Shown here: piece after piece, positions 9,771 to 21,369 of the stretch | How the letters are laid out: each line of letters starts with the position of its first letter | How positions within the stretch are numbered: the first letter of the stretch is position 1 | From: Dasyornis broadbenti | Taxonomy: Eukaryota > Chordata > Aves > Passeriformes > Dasyornithidae | Assembly (NCBI GenBank): GCA_013397935.1 | Contig: VZRN01006293.1 | Span: forward strand, 730,512 to 794,511 | DNA: 64,000 nucleotides | Direction of reading: 5' to 3' | The notes under the pieces: generated by a model | What the model was told of the DNA's origin: nothing | Databases searched by the model: none | What the model saw: only the letters and a program-made list of their open reading frames with translations | Position numbers and translations under genes: made by a program

Positions 9771-12508
9771 TGAAGGATCCCACTACCACTAACTTCCTTA
9801 AGTAATGGTACACCATCCCAATATATAATAATCATATACATATCATAATCAATGAAAGAGTAGATAGGAACGTAGCACAAGAAAAATCCTAGGGGTAGTG
9901 AGCCATGGCTTAAGTTCAGGTGAAATACAGCCACTTTTGTATGGGAAATGGTGATTTTTGCACATTTCTGCTCCCAAAAGGACTACTAAATAAGCCAAAG
10001 GAATTCATAATAAGAAAAGTAACTCACAATGTCTACATGCCCCTTAAAAAGGAAGATTAACAATCCTCTAATGGCTTTAAAAAGCAACAAATTTCAAACA
10101 CTTGAACAATATTTTGAAGTAATAAGACTTTAAGAAAAAAGTAATAACAATTTGTCTGAATTAATTACAACAGATGGATCCAATAAGATGAAACTTTGCT
10201 ATCCACTTTCACTTACTGCCTGTTTAGGTACTAGAATGAAACAAGGGAAAGGGAGAGATGAAAATGACTGATAGAATGGAAGAAATTATTTGGTTTAGCT
10301 GTCTTAACTCTCTGCTGTAAAAACAGGAAAGTGTCTGATTGAATTCCATGTGAACAAGACATTACCAAATGACATTCCTACTGAAATCCGTGTTTGGTTT
10401 ACTCTTTGTACTCAGAAACCTGGCATGGAGTAATCTCTCCTCAGTTCATTGGTAGTTTCCACATTTTGCTTCCTTTTGTAGCTGCTGCTATTTTGACTTC
10501 AATTTTAGATTATAGTTTCTCCCTCAGTAATTATTATAGCAATTAACTAGAAAATTTTGTGGAATTACCCCAGTGAATAATGTTAACTCATAGGAGAAAT
10601 ACTTGCAGAACAAACCTTTATCCTATATTGTTTTACTATAAAATTATTCAAAATATGCAGTCCATCTGTGCTGCCCTTACTCATTGTTTATTAAGCTCTT
10701 AAACATACCAATTTCTTTAAGTGAAATTAATGAAGTATTAAGGTACTACTCACTAAGCCAATGGGTTCTTAAGAAATTGGCAACTTATTCACTAACATTT
10801 TCAATGGAAATACTGTGTTGTAGAAAATGTCATTAAAATATATAAAACAATAGAAATTCAACTGTCTCTAAAACTAAAAATGTGAGAAAAAAAATCATAT
10901 TACAGATTTTCGAGTGTGTTTTCCCTGAAGCAAACATGTAGAAAGTCTCACTAGTACTGTTCCCAAATTCTAAGTAATCCTTCAGCAAAAAAATTGATGT
11001 TCATTGGCTATAAATTACACAATTCTCTTCATTAATTAGTATTCTACCTTCTATTGGTTATTGATTTCTTCTTCTCATTCTAATGAATGCGCATTTTCTG
11101 TCTGTTTATTATATTTCTTCCAGACAGAGAGGTTTTCTGTAAAATTTCTGAATTGCCTTTGTTAGTTTCTTCATCCACAGGTTTTGCAAAATATCCTTGT
11201 GATCTATAAATTCAGCATTCCTTGTGTCCAGTTTCAGCAATGTATCTCTCTCACAGGCTTTGTTCATTGAAACATATCAAGGTTGACTACAGTTGTTTAA
11301 GCAAAACCTAAAATTTCAGTCATTTTCCCAAACTATATTCCCGCAGTAGCAGCCTATGACAAACATTTAATGCTGGCTACCATGGTATCTGACAGAGTGG
11401 AAAATTGTACTGCTTATGATTAAATTTAAAAATTAATTAGAAAAGTTAATTAAAACAATTAATTAGGAAAGTTATATAATTTCCAACAATAGCATCTTAC
11501 AGAATGCAGGATTTTGGATTTCTTTACACATATTCATCTCCATTTCATTGCAGCTTATAAACTCATAATGCTATTTTGGTTTTTAAAGGGAAAAAAACAA
11601 GGTAACAAATGTCTGCCTTTTATCCTTAAGTGCAAAACTGATCTGGGCCAAGGGTCCTTCTAGATTGGCTATGCTCAGTCTGCCTGCAATGGTTGAAGGT
11701 ACCAATTGCCCAGGCTGACTGTTTGAAACTCAGCTATGGGTCACATCCAAGGTAAAAGAGCAGCAGAGGGAATCTGTGATGCACTTACCTGCATCCTTTC
11801 ATATTTTGCTGCACTACGCAAACTGCCAGGGAAATGGGATGCTGCAAACATCAGCTCCTGCCATCTCTGCAAGGACAGCCATAGAGTCTGGCAGTATGGC
11901 CGGACAGCTGAGGTCATTCACATCTTCAATAAGCAACAGTTTGCTTCAGGGCTCAGTGGTCAGAGTCCTCAGATCATACAGACACTCTGTCGGCGAGCAG
12001 CACTCTATCAAGCTGCTGTTAACAGTTGACTTTATCATGCATTCCAATATTAAGCCTGGTTTAGACAGAAATTGTCTACATCAATGTAAACTAAACTGAA
12101 GGCAAACTTTAAACACTGTCAAGTCCTTATGCAATCTGCCTTCGAATAGTAGTTTTAATACACTTAAAGCAGACTGCATGGGGAAACCAAACCTGTTTGA
12201 TGGGGGAGAAGCATTGACCACAAAGCAGAAAAACTGAAAGAAACAAAAGGACTATTTGTAGAAGCTTCTAACTAGTTCTTCTTTCCTTGGAATCACTTTC
12301 CAGGAAGTTTTTGTAAAATATTTTTGGTTTATTGATGAATGGGAGGAATCAGAACAAAGCAAGAGAAGAGAAGCAGCAAGCTTTTTTTTAAAATGACTAT
12401 TTATATTTGTTCATCTTGGACTCCATTCCTAAAACATATCACAAAGTATTTTGTGGAGATGAAAATCATAAAGAGAAAGAAGGAACTCACATTTAGACAA
12501 CGATGTAA
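9771..12508. other. Non-coding; unique AT-rich sequence
   Basis: No repeat or gene recognised. It includes an AT-only stretch around 11420-11480 (repeated 'aattaatta') and, at 11640-12030, a patch with higher GC that is described separately. Confidence 0.5.
11736..12029 (+). CDS. Unrecognised 97-codon open frame; probably chance
   Basis: The frame opens MGHIQGKRAAEG and ends QAAVNS. It has seven cysteines, including HLC within 'SSCHLCKDSH', but no domain that I recognise, no signal peptide and no membrane segment. A second overlapping frame (11776-12099, +1 relative) is also open for 107 codons, as happens in a GC-richer patch by chance. There is no promoter, poly(A) signal or splice evidence specific to it, and the flanks are unique AT-rich DNA. 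It could be a chance frame, part of a non-coding RNA or an unrecognised exon. I favour chance. Confidence 0.12.
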   Translation: MGHIQGKRAAEGICDALTCILSYFAALRKLPGKWDAANISSCHLCKDSHRVWQYGRTAEVIHIFNKQQFASGLSGQSPQIIQTLCRRAALYQAAVNS

Positions 12509-12605
12509 CAAACCTGGCTTTAATTTCTACTTTTGCCACAGATTTTCTCTGATACATTTGTTGATCCATTTAATTCCTCTTCCATGGCTTCCCATCTGTG
12601 AAGTC
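12509..12605 (+). repeat. Possible MIR-like (CORE) ancient SINE fragment
   Basis: The order 'aacctggctttaatttct', 'tttgccacagatt', 'ccatttaattcctct' and 'cttcccatctgtgaa' follows the conserved part of MIR-type SINEs (entry 'aacctgggtt', 'tgccacaga', 'cacttaacctct', 'tttcccatctgtaaa'). By eye about two thirds of bases agree, which is the level expected for a very old insertion. It lies inside a 138-codon open frame (12339-12755) with no domains, which I take as chance. Confidence 0.42.
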
Positions 12606-13796
12606 TATTTTCCCAGAGAGGTTTTGCTGAACAAAGCTACTTTCTGCTATGTATGGCTAATGTCAATCACAGTAACATCTAATTTAGAGAAAATTTCCTC
12701 CTCTTTTCTTCTCCGCTCCCCCTTGCTTTTGGAGACATTTTGGAGATTTCATTGATCTTCATAATGAGGTATTATGGGAAGATGTGCTCTGCCATATATG
12801 TGATATACTCTCTCAATATACTCTTTCCAAATTCTTGATGGTCAAGAACTATGTGTTGCCTTCCTAGCAGCATATAAAAATGAATGCTCCAATCCTCTTT
12901 TATCAAATGCAGCATGGGGTAAGGAAGCTTAAAGTCCATGAATGACTCCAGATATAAAGAAACCTGACAGCCAGGAAGACCATTTGCTTGTTTAGAAAGG
13001 AGTCTGGGAGGCTGTCAAGGACAGAGTAAAGTTAAAATTTGACAGTAACTTCACATGAAAATCCAGAATCAAAATCTAACTTGGGCATGCATTAAGAAAT
13101 ATGTTAGACTGCATTATGAGGCACCTAAAGATATGAAAAGCAACACTCAGCTTCAACAGAGAATTCACATTTGTATCCACCAGCCCAGCTGAATAGGCTA
13201 TGAAAGTAGCTTGTGGGAAACCAGGATGAAAAGCAACCGAAACTTTTTTCCCGCAATACCATACGGGGTGTATAGTTATCATGTCATGGATGATTCTCAA
13301 ACTCATTTGCAATTAGTTATTGGATTCCTACAGAAACTGTAGAAAATGTGTTCTCTAACTGCATATCTACTCACAGGCATTGAACTACTCAAACTATGCT
13401 TTTAATTTTCTTCTTGCTTCATGCTTCTATGCTTCATAATTTTCTTCTATATTTATAAAATAATGAAGGATGTATTTATCTGGAGGCTTGGGAGTGCTTG
13501 CTAAAAGAAATCATTCTTTCCAGTATCCACAACTGTAATTGCACCAAAATGGTTTCATATGATCTTTGAGAAATTTTCAAAGGTCCAAATTCTACTTTTC
13601 CTAAAGTTTGTTTTTTTACTACCGTGTCAGTCAACAGTAATGCCACACCAAATGGAATTGATGTGATGTCATATATAACTGAACTGTAACAGTATTCAGC
13701 CAGTCTGATGTAACGCTGCAGAAGGCAAATTTATCACATTTCCATTGTTTAGGTATTGTCTCCTAACTTAGTATCAGCACTGCCCCCAAGGTAAGA
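12606..13796. other. Non-coding, no recognisable feature
   Basis: Unique AT-rich sequence. No repeat, gene or structured element recognised. Confidence 0.5.
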
Positions 13797-14030
13797 AGAA
13801 CCTGGACATGCTGGAGCAACAGAGGAAGACAGATGATGATCTGTCATCAGGGCAGGAGCACTTCTTCTATGACGATGGCTGAGAGAATTGAGGCTGTTCA
13901 GCCTGGGAAAGACAAGGCTCCAGGGAGAATTTTAGCACCTTCCAGTGCCTAAAGGGGACCTACAAGCAAGCTGGAGAGTGACTTTTTACAAGAACCTGTA
14001 ATGATAGGACATGCGGTAATGACTTTCTGG
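13797..14030 (+). mobile_element. CR1 LINE fragment, truncated at both ends
   Basis: 'gaacctggacatgctggagc', 'aggctgttcagcctgggaaag', 'ccttccagtgcctaaagggg' and 'gctggagagtgactttttac' are the standard succession of CR1 3'-region phrases. The element stops before the 'aaggtccctt' end, so its 3' end has been lost as well as the 5' part. Small deletions separate it from the usual pattern. Confidence 0.85.
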
Positions 14031-16876
14031 TTTTCTTCGCCTCACTTCCCTCACAAGCAAAACCACAGTTTTTGTCTAAAGGAAGGTTTTTCAATGCACA
14101 TACCCTCGGCATTTGGAACACCTGATGCTGAGTACTAAGTCATTTGTCCTCTAATCCCTTCATATCGTAGCTCTGTGATGCAGATGAATTGCTACAGTTA
14201 GGTCATCTCTTAAAGGCAGCAGACAATTTTAGTAATACTGCACTAAAGAAGTAGTGCTTCTACTTTTTCATTAGCCCAGTTGAAGGGCTGGAACATTTGT
14301 GGAGCCTAAGGAGTTAAGAACTCAACATTTCTTATCTGAGAAAGAGAAGATGGCTGTATCCTGAAGAAAAATAATGTTGATTAATCCTTCAGATGAAGAG
14401 ATCACTGACTGTGTACGTTTGAACAAGTAATAAAACTGAGCAAGGTGAATACATTTACAGCAGTAAATGTATCATGAAAAACAAAAGATTGCATGAGCTA
14501 TTGATTCCATATTATCAGTGCTGTTTGATCGACTTTTAGGAATTAATTGAAGGTCTTACAAATGGATGTGGTTACAACTGAATGTTACTGGTTCATTGAT
14601 ACTCTCTGAAATCTAATAAACTTAGCCCATCTTTCTATTTACGGTTTGAGAACAAAATAACAGACTATGTGGGGCAACAATATTTGAGTCTACAAACTTC
14701 TGTCAAATTAATAAAAGTATCTCTGTTTTCAGTTTTCAAATACTTGCAATTCATTCCTACAGCCATGCAAGTAAACAAGCAACTCAAATTATATTTTCTG
14801 ATTCTGAAGCAAAGCTTTTCAAGAATAGCTTTGCAGAAAGTAAAGTTTGTTTCTGAAGAAAACTTCCACAGAAACATTTCTTTTTGATGAATAATTTTAA
14901 TTCTAATTAGATTAGGAAAATTTAATTTTCATGAAATGTTAAAACCTTTTTTTGGTAAAATGATAGAATTCCAATATAAGGGCAAAAATTAAGTTACTAA
15001 AAGCTGAAATTTTTGATGGAAATTTTTTCAATTCAGTCATATTCGTGAATGGACAAATGTTCGTAATCATTGTTGCCAAGTGCTTTCTATTTGTCTAAAT
15101 GTTACCAAACGTTGGTTTGTAGAAATGGCTGTGAAAGAAGTGTTGGTAATATTAATTCCAAAATTAAACATGCCTTTTAACTCATAGTATTTTAACCAGT
15201 ATAAGCACAAATAGCCTTTCCTTCTTGTGTTTTTGTACACTTGAGTCTTCTGATTACATATAGTAATATTTTTAATTCTAATTACTCTTTTCAACCAATT
15301 TTGTATTCTTTCAAATTAGTAAGCAATGCATTTAATAGCTTTCATGTCTGCAACTGTTATTGAAATCTCCTAGCATAACAATAGCTAAAAAATTCTGAAA
15401 AAATAGTCTTCAGTCCATCATTCAAATTGTTACCAAAAAAATTGAACATAGTTGGGTTCAGGATATTAAAATGACCTGCCCACCTGATAACAAGTACTCT
15501 TCTAGAGAAAGAGAGTGAGAGCAGTGTACACTTACTTTGTTGCAATTACACAGAGATTCTGCTTCCCTGGTTTGCTTATGGCATGCATTTTCAAACAAAA
15601 TGGATTTGTAGGTCATTGAGGAATTCAGCTTTCAAAATTGAACCACTACTACAACTTGATGTTGCACTAAGCATGATATGACCTAGTATCATCTATCCAT
15701 ATATCATCATGCCCTGACAGCATCTCTCCTTCACTCCTACTTTCCAACTCTAAATTATCCTCTGCCTCCTGGATCCTCACTGTCCATAGGCTACTACCCA
15801 TAGCAAAACTGATTGCTGTAGGAGAATGTAGGAGCCTTCTGTATAGCTGATGATTGTTGTCAACAATTTCATCAAAAAGTATGCACTATAGTAGGGCAGC
15901 TTTATACATGTTTACCTTCTGGACAAGGAATCTGAACTTTGCAATTAGTTTACTGTGTATCCCTATTAGCCATTGGTTGGCAAAATTAATGCAATCTTTG
16001 GCCTAGTTTTGGCTAGATCTGGTGTAATAGAATGGGTAAGTTTATGATTAAAGTTGTATTATGTTATATCTAGATATCTTTGAATCATAAATTTAGCTAA
16101 TCAGCAAAAAAAGTGTCTGTGGAATAATTTGACCTGATTTGCTCTTTATAATCTTAAGTATGTTTCAACTGGTTTTTGTTTGGTTGGTTTTTGTGGGTTT
16201 TTTTGAGAATTTTAAGCAGTTTATTTAATGTTTTGCTCCAATATCTTTTATCAAAATGACTCTGCCTGAGTTATTTCACCCTGGGGTTTTTTCACTTTTA
16301 AAAGTTGAAGACTATATTTGCTTTTGCCATTTATCTATGACTACATTAATCCTCTGTTAGCCTACAAAGCTCTTTACAAAGGTTTCCAAATTACACTGAC
16401 TTGTTTAAGCATGCTTCAGACATTTATTTTGAGAAGTGTTAGAGGTCTGTAAATCTATATCCTTTTAAACTTCAAATCAAAAAACAAAACAAAACCAAAA
16501 GAGTGGACCACATCTACCTTCTGTACATCATCCACTATTTTATTTTCTTTCCTATTGATTAATGGGCCTATATATATGTTTGGGTTTTTAATAAAGTTAC
16601 AGAACCTTTGTTTATTGCATTTTCTGGCCCCTTCTAACAAAATTTGCTTTTTTTTTTTTTTGTCTTCTTATTTTCATTGTGCTATTTTTTCACATGCAGT
16701 CATTTAAAAAAAAATACTTCACATTTTGATATCCATAATAAAAGCTTTCCAACATTATGCATCGTATCCTTTCTTGGCATTAGAATAGCTTGACATTATG
16801 ATTTTCTAGTGATTGATGGTATTGGAGAGCAATGAAGAAGACATGCATTAGGGACAGAATCACAAAGTAAGTATTA
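14031..16876. other. Non-coding; unique AT-rich sequence
   Basis: No repeat or gene recognised. Short T-rich runs occur near 16180-16205, and a T run lies at about 16650-16661. The small open frames on both strands show no domain. Confidence 0.5.
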
Positions 16877-17122
16877 CCCATGATGGGGCCCTGCTCTCCT
16901 GGGGATGGCTGAACACCTGCCTGCCCATGGGAAGCAGTGAATTAATGCCTTGTTTTGCTTTGCCTGCATGTGTGGCTTTGGCCTTCCTTATTAAACTGTC
17001 TTTGTCTCCACCCATGAGTTTTCCAGCTTTTACCCTTCCAATTCTCTTTCTGATCTTGTTGGTGGGGGAGTGAGGGAGCAGCTGTGTGGGGCTTGGCTGC
17101 TGGCTGGGGCTAAACCATGACA
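16877..17122 (+). mobile_element. ERVL-type LTR, 3' part only
   Basis: The segment runs from 'cccatgatggggccctg' to a terminal 'ctaaaccatgaca' ending in CA at 17122. An ATTAAA poly(A) signal lies at 16990-16995, followed by 'ctgtctttgtctcc', the usual R/U5 layout of an avian ERVL LTR. The 5' half is missing. The terminal 50 bases ('agctgtgtgg...ggctaaaccatgaca') match the end of the ERVL fragment at 22885-22948, so both belong to one LTR family. It ends only 148 bases from a second LTR in the opposite orientation. Confidence 0.7.
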
Positions 17123-17270
17123 TGTATATAAACATTAATAAGACTATTAAATTTCTGCATGCATATTTATACATTATGGTAATAGATACATTTTATGAAG
17201 CTGTTCTAATTACTGCATTTGTATTTCCATATGATTACTATCACAATTATTTTGAAAATTTTCTTACACA

Positions 17271-18359
17271 TGTGTCGTGGTTTGACCCTGGCCAAATGCC
17301 AGGCATCTATGACATCTACTCACTCAGTCTCCCCTGCCACAGCTGGGCAGAGAAGAGAAAAAAAGTTAATATGCACAGGGCTCATGAGTTGAGATAAGGA
17401 ACTGGGAGAAGATGCACCGAGGGCAAAACAGGCTGAACTTAAAGTTGCAAAGTGATTTATTGCTACCAGAGTCCGAGTAGTAAGTGAGAAGTAAAATAAA
17501 ACTCTCAAAGACACTGTTTCTCTGATTACCCCCCTCCCTCCTTCCCACCAGCAGCACAGGGGGACAAGGCATGGTGGGAGAAGGTCAGTTCATCACAGAG
17601 ATCTTTTTCTGCTGCTCAGGGAGAGGAGTCTTTTCCTCTGTGTAGCCATGGGGTCCCTCTCACGGGAGGCAGATCTCCGTGAATTCCTCCAACGTGGGTC
17701 CAAATCTCACGAGCAGCAGCCCACCCGAACCTGCTGCAATGTGAGCTCCCCCCACAGGCAGACAGCCCTCCCAAAACTGCTGCAGCATGAGGTCCCTAGT
17801 CCATGGGGTGCAGACCTCTGAGGCCAGGCTGTTCCATCTCGAGAGCAAGGCTTTTTCGCTCTCCACTGGGACTCCACCCTCCCCCAGGCATCCATCCGCT
17901 CTGGCATGGCCACTCCCCACGGGCTGCGAGTGGATCTCTGCATTCCCTGTGGACCCTGTGGGCTGCAGGGGGACAACCTGCTCCACCATTGTCCTCACCA
18001 TGGCCTGCAGAGGATTCTCAGCTCTGGTGCCTGGAGCACCTCCTCCCCGTCCTTCTCCTCTGACCTTGCTGTCTCCATGTTGTTTTCCCTCACATGTTCT
18101 CACCTCTTCCTCCTCCTCCTCTGGCTAAAAGGAAGTGCATTTACTCATTGTTTTGATTTCTTGTTAAATATGTTATCACAGAGGCATAACCAACCTCTCT
18201 AAATGGCCCAGCCTTGGCCAGTGGCACATCCATCATCTTCAGAGCCATCAGAGATTGGCTCTGCTGGACGTGGTGAAAGCTTAGAGAAGCTTAACACAGG
18301 AGTCATCTTTGTCGCCCCCCCCCCCACTGGCAAAAACTGGGCCAAGCAAAACCAACACA
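17271..18359 (-). mobile_element. Solo LTR, minus orientation, about 1.09 kb
   Basis: On the plus strand the segment starts 'tgtgtcgtggtttgaccctg' and ends 'gcaaaaccaacaca'. These are the reverse complements of an LTR 3' end and 5' start. Reading on the minus strand gives a poly(A) signal AATAAA (complement of 17456-17461) near the 3' end. Most of the length matches the plus-strand LTR at 38264-39327 when reverse complemented, for example the 'aggttggttatgcctctgtg' block. A run of about 12 C lies at 18315-18326. No internal retroviral sequence adjoins it and I could not find a clean target duplication. Confidence 0.8.
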
Positions 18360-20534
18360 GAATTATAACAAAAAGGATAGGCTAAGGTTCAATATCATCC
18401 CAACCACTGGATTTCATGAACTAGAACACCTTGAAAACTCCATCAAATTTAGATCTCAAAGTTATTTTTAAACCTCTAAAACGTAATGAGTCACATGATG
18501 GGCTGGATCATCAGCTCCTGTAATTGGTAAAGCTTTGTTGGAGGCAATACTTTCAAGGAAAAACTGTATTACAAACTTGATAAAAATCACAGCTAATAGT
18601 TCTGGGGGAAAATAAGAAATTTGCATATACAATTATATATGGATCAATGGTCTAAAACCTGTTTATATAAGAACTCCATATTTAATATATGCCATTTCAA
18701 TGGATAATTGACATCTATGGAAATCATTGAGACATTTTCAATATGAGCACAAAACCTGTTAAAATGCATTGAATACGTATTTGAAGTCAAGTAATTAATT
18801 TATTATACTACTAAGTGCAGTGATTGTCTGAAGCACAGGTTGGTTTATAAATATGGTGTTCTGTGATTTGAAGAAAAATTAAAAGCCAAACAGCAGAATT
18901 TGGTTTGCAATGCAGTCAAAAAATAGGTGTTACGTGTGTCTAAAAAATATTTATCTCTTATAGGAGGTAGACATCAAAATGGGCAGATGTTGCACAGTGG
19001 CCAAGATTTCTATTATGCAGAGGTGTGATTCAACACTCAACCAGGGCAATGCAAATATGTTTTAACAGGTCTGTACAAGGTTAATAAATTAGCCTGTTTC
19101 TACACTGGAAGATGAAAGTGTGTAGGCTACATGAACACTACCATAGAAATAGCCTCTTTTGCAGAATCATTTGTCAAGAATAATTCCCATAGAACATAAT
19201 TCCTACAGGCCCTCACTGTGAGGTAATATCAGAGGTGGGTTTGTGTGACTAAAGATTCCATGGCTGACCCTTCCTTTTGCATGCAATGTAGTAGTAATTT
19301 TAATACTAGCTTTTGTTTTGCCTATTGTTCTATGTACATTTTTTAGTGTAAATTTTAGTACCAGCTCTTAATGTCTTGTGTCTGAATGTGCTACAAGCCT
19401 CTTCACAATTTATTCCAGAAGACTTTATTAGTGAAACTTGGAGAAGTTGTATGGACTGTGATAACAAAGTAGCAACTACCTAGCAAGATAAAGATGTCAC
19501 ACAAAAGACATTTGAGCAAATAAAAGAAAGTGACAAACTGAGTTTACTTTTAAGAGAACCTAATTATGTGTTCAATTTGGAATTGTTTTTAAATGCCATG
19601 TAGAAGGAGATCTGATGACTAGGCACAGCAGTTATGTCACATATAAGGACTACATCTGGTTACTCAGCCTCATGGCAAACACAGACTTTAACTAAATAAA
19701 CGACCCCTCTGAAGTTGATGGGACCACACAATGCATAAGTAAGCATGAGCAAGGGTATTTGTCTAGCCATGGCAAACCAAAAAAAGACAATTATTTCATT
19801 TGAATGAGTCAAGTCTAGCTGTACTCAGAAAAAAATTCCACTGACATAAATGGAATTTTCCTTAAGTAAAGAGGCAGCATCTGGTTAGACTGTGTATCAG
19901 TTTGGACCCCAGAGGAAAGAAGCTGAAATCCTTCATCATACTGTCAGAGATCCTAAACATTTAAGGATTTTCCAGGATTTGTAAATGCTTCATAAATAAT
20001 GTGGGCCACCCAAATGCTTATGAACAATGAGTAGCAAAGGAACTTGTAAATAGAATACTAATTTGGAAATGTATCAGTAACTGTTTTTTAAGATTAATTC
20101 ACCACCTCCTCTGGAAAAGTCAAGGGTGCCAACCCACCAAAACTTAACCTATATGTGGCTTTACACATGCTTCTTTCATGTCTGTAAATTAGATCCTGCT
20201 CTCGATATTCAACTGTAATTGCATAAAGCCATAATTTTAAGAGAATTAGGTTTACTGAAAAAGTCTTAGGTTGTTCTATTTCCTTTTTCATGTACTTCTG
20301 GAACTGAAATGATACTAAGCAACAGCAAAAATATTTGTACTCATAAATTAGACTGTAACTGCTTTGATTTTGCATAAAACGATGGAGGACTTTTTCCTCA
20401 TCCTTAGTTTTAAAGGTCTCATATGACAGACATAGCACACTGGGTGATACTCATCTCAATTTTTTTTCAGTGAACTATGTTAAAAACTGAGACTGTCCTG
20501 AAGGGATCTATGTACACGGTTCCAGAAACAATAT
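18360..20534. other. Non-coding; mostly unique
   Basis: No gene recognised. A weak ancient repeat candidate lies at 19685-19885. A 114-codon minus frame at 20094-20438 has no domain and is likely chance. Confidence 0.5.
19685..19885 (+). repeat. Possible ancient amniote interspersed repeats
   Basis: 'ctgaagttgatgggacc' followed by 'gcataagtaagcatgagcaa' (19711-19754), and 'tccactgacataaatgga' followed by 'ttccttaagtaaag' (19838-19871), resemble the widespread old archosaur and turtle repeats built around 'tgaagtcaatggga' and 'cccattgacttcaatggg'. Divergence is high and the family is not named. Confidence 0.3.
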
Positions 20535-21366
20535 GTTAAACAGTTTGCAAAACTACAGATGACACCAAGCTTGGTGGTGCAGTTGACTCAATAGAAGGAA
20601 GGTTTGTCATCCATGGGGGCCCTGGACAAATTAGAGAAGTGGGACCATGAGAACCTCATGAGATTCAACAAGTCCAAGTGCAAGAGTTACACCTGGGAGA
20701 TGAACTCATTGTTAGAACAGCCCTGTCAAGAAGGATGAAAAACTGGACTTGAGCCCACAGTGGATTCTTGCAGCCCAAAAGGTCAACCACATTATGGTCT
20801 GTATCAAAAGAAGTGTGGCCAGCAGGTCAAGGGAGGCGATTATCCTCATCTACTCTGCTTTCATGAGACCCTGACTGGAGACTTGTGTCCAGCTCCAGGG
20901 TTCTCAGCACAAGAAAGACATGGACCTGTGGCAGAATATTCAGAGGAGGGCCGCAGAGATGATTAGAGGACTGAGGAACATCTCTTGTGAACACAGGCTG
21001 AGTGAGCTGGGGTTGTTCAGCCTGGAGAAGTGAAGGCCTAGGGAGACCTAATTGCAGCCTTCCAGTACTTGAAGGAGGCTCGGAAAAAACAGGAAGAGCA
21101 ATTTTTTACATGGATGCACAGCAATAGGTCAAGGGGGAACGATTTTAAACTGAAAGAGGAGACATTTGGATTAGACATCAGGAAGAAATTCTTCGGTATG
21201 ATGGTGGTGAGACACTAAAAGAAACTGCCCCTCTAAGGATGTCCCATCCCTGTCAGTGTTCAAGGCCAAGTTGGATGGGGCTTTGGACAATTTCATCTTG
21301 TGGGTGTAGGTTGGAACTAGGTGAACCTTAAGGTCCCTTCCAACCCAACCCTTTCTATGATTCTAG
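20535..21366 (+). mobile_element. CR1 LINE, 3' portion with C-terminal RT remnant
   Basis: It begins at the RT motif C region ('acagatgacaccaagcttgg', which still encodes the two adjacent Asp residues in one frame) and proceeds through 'ttcaacaagtccaagtgcaa', 'gttcagcctggagaag' and 'gaagaaattcttc' to 'aaggtcccttccaaccc' and 'tctatgattct'. About 830 bases remain; the 5' part is missing and the frame is broken. Its 3' tail abuts ERVL pol sequence at 21368, so this CR1 probably inserted at or near the edge of an existing ERVL fragment, or a deletion joined them. Confidence 0.9.
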
Positions 21367-21369
21367 AAG

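Noticed and set aside
12339..12755. 138-codon open frame as a possible gene
   Set aside because: It runs through a MIR-like relic and homopolymer runs, has no recognised domain, and has no supporting splice or promoter signals.
17660..18128. Several overlapping frames of 86-147 codons on both strands
   Set aside because: They are inside the minus-strand solo LTR and overlap each other in many frames, as expected for GC-rich non-coding repeat DNA.
20094..20438. 114-codon minus-strand frame as a gene
   Set aside because: There is no recognised domain, the sequence is AT-rich, and there are no flanking gene signals; the length is within chance range for a 64-kb window.
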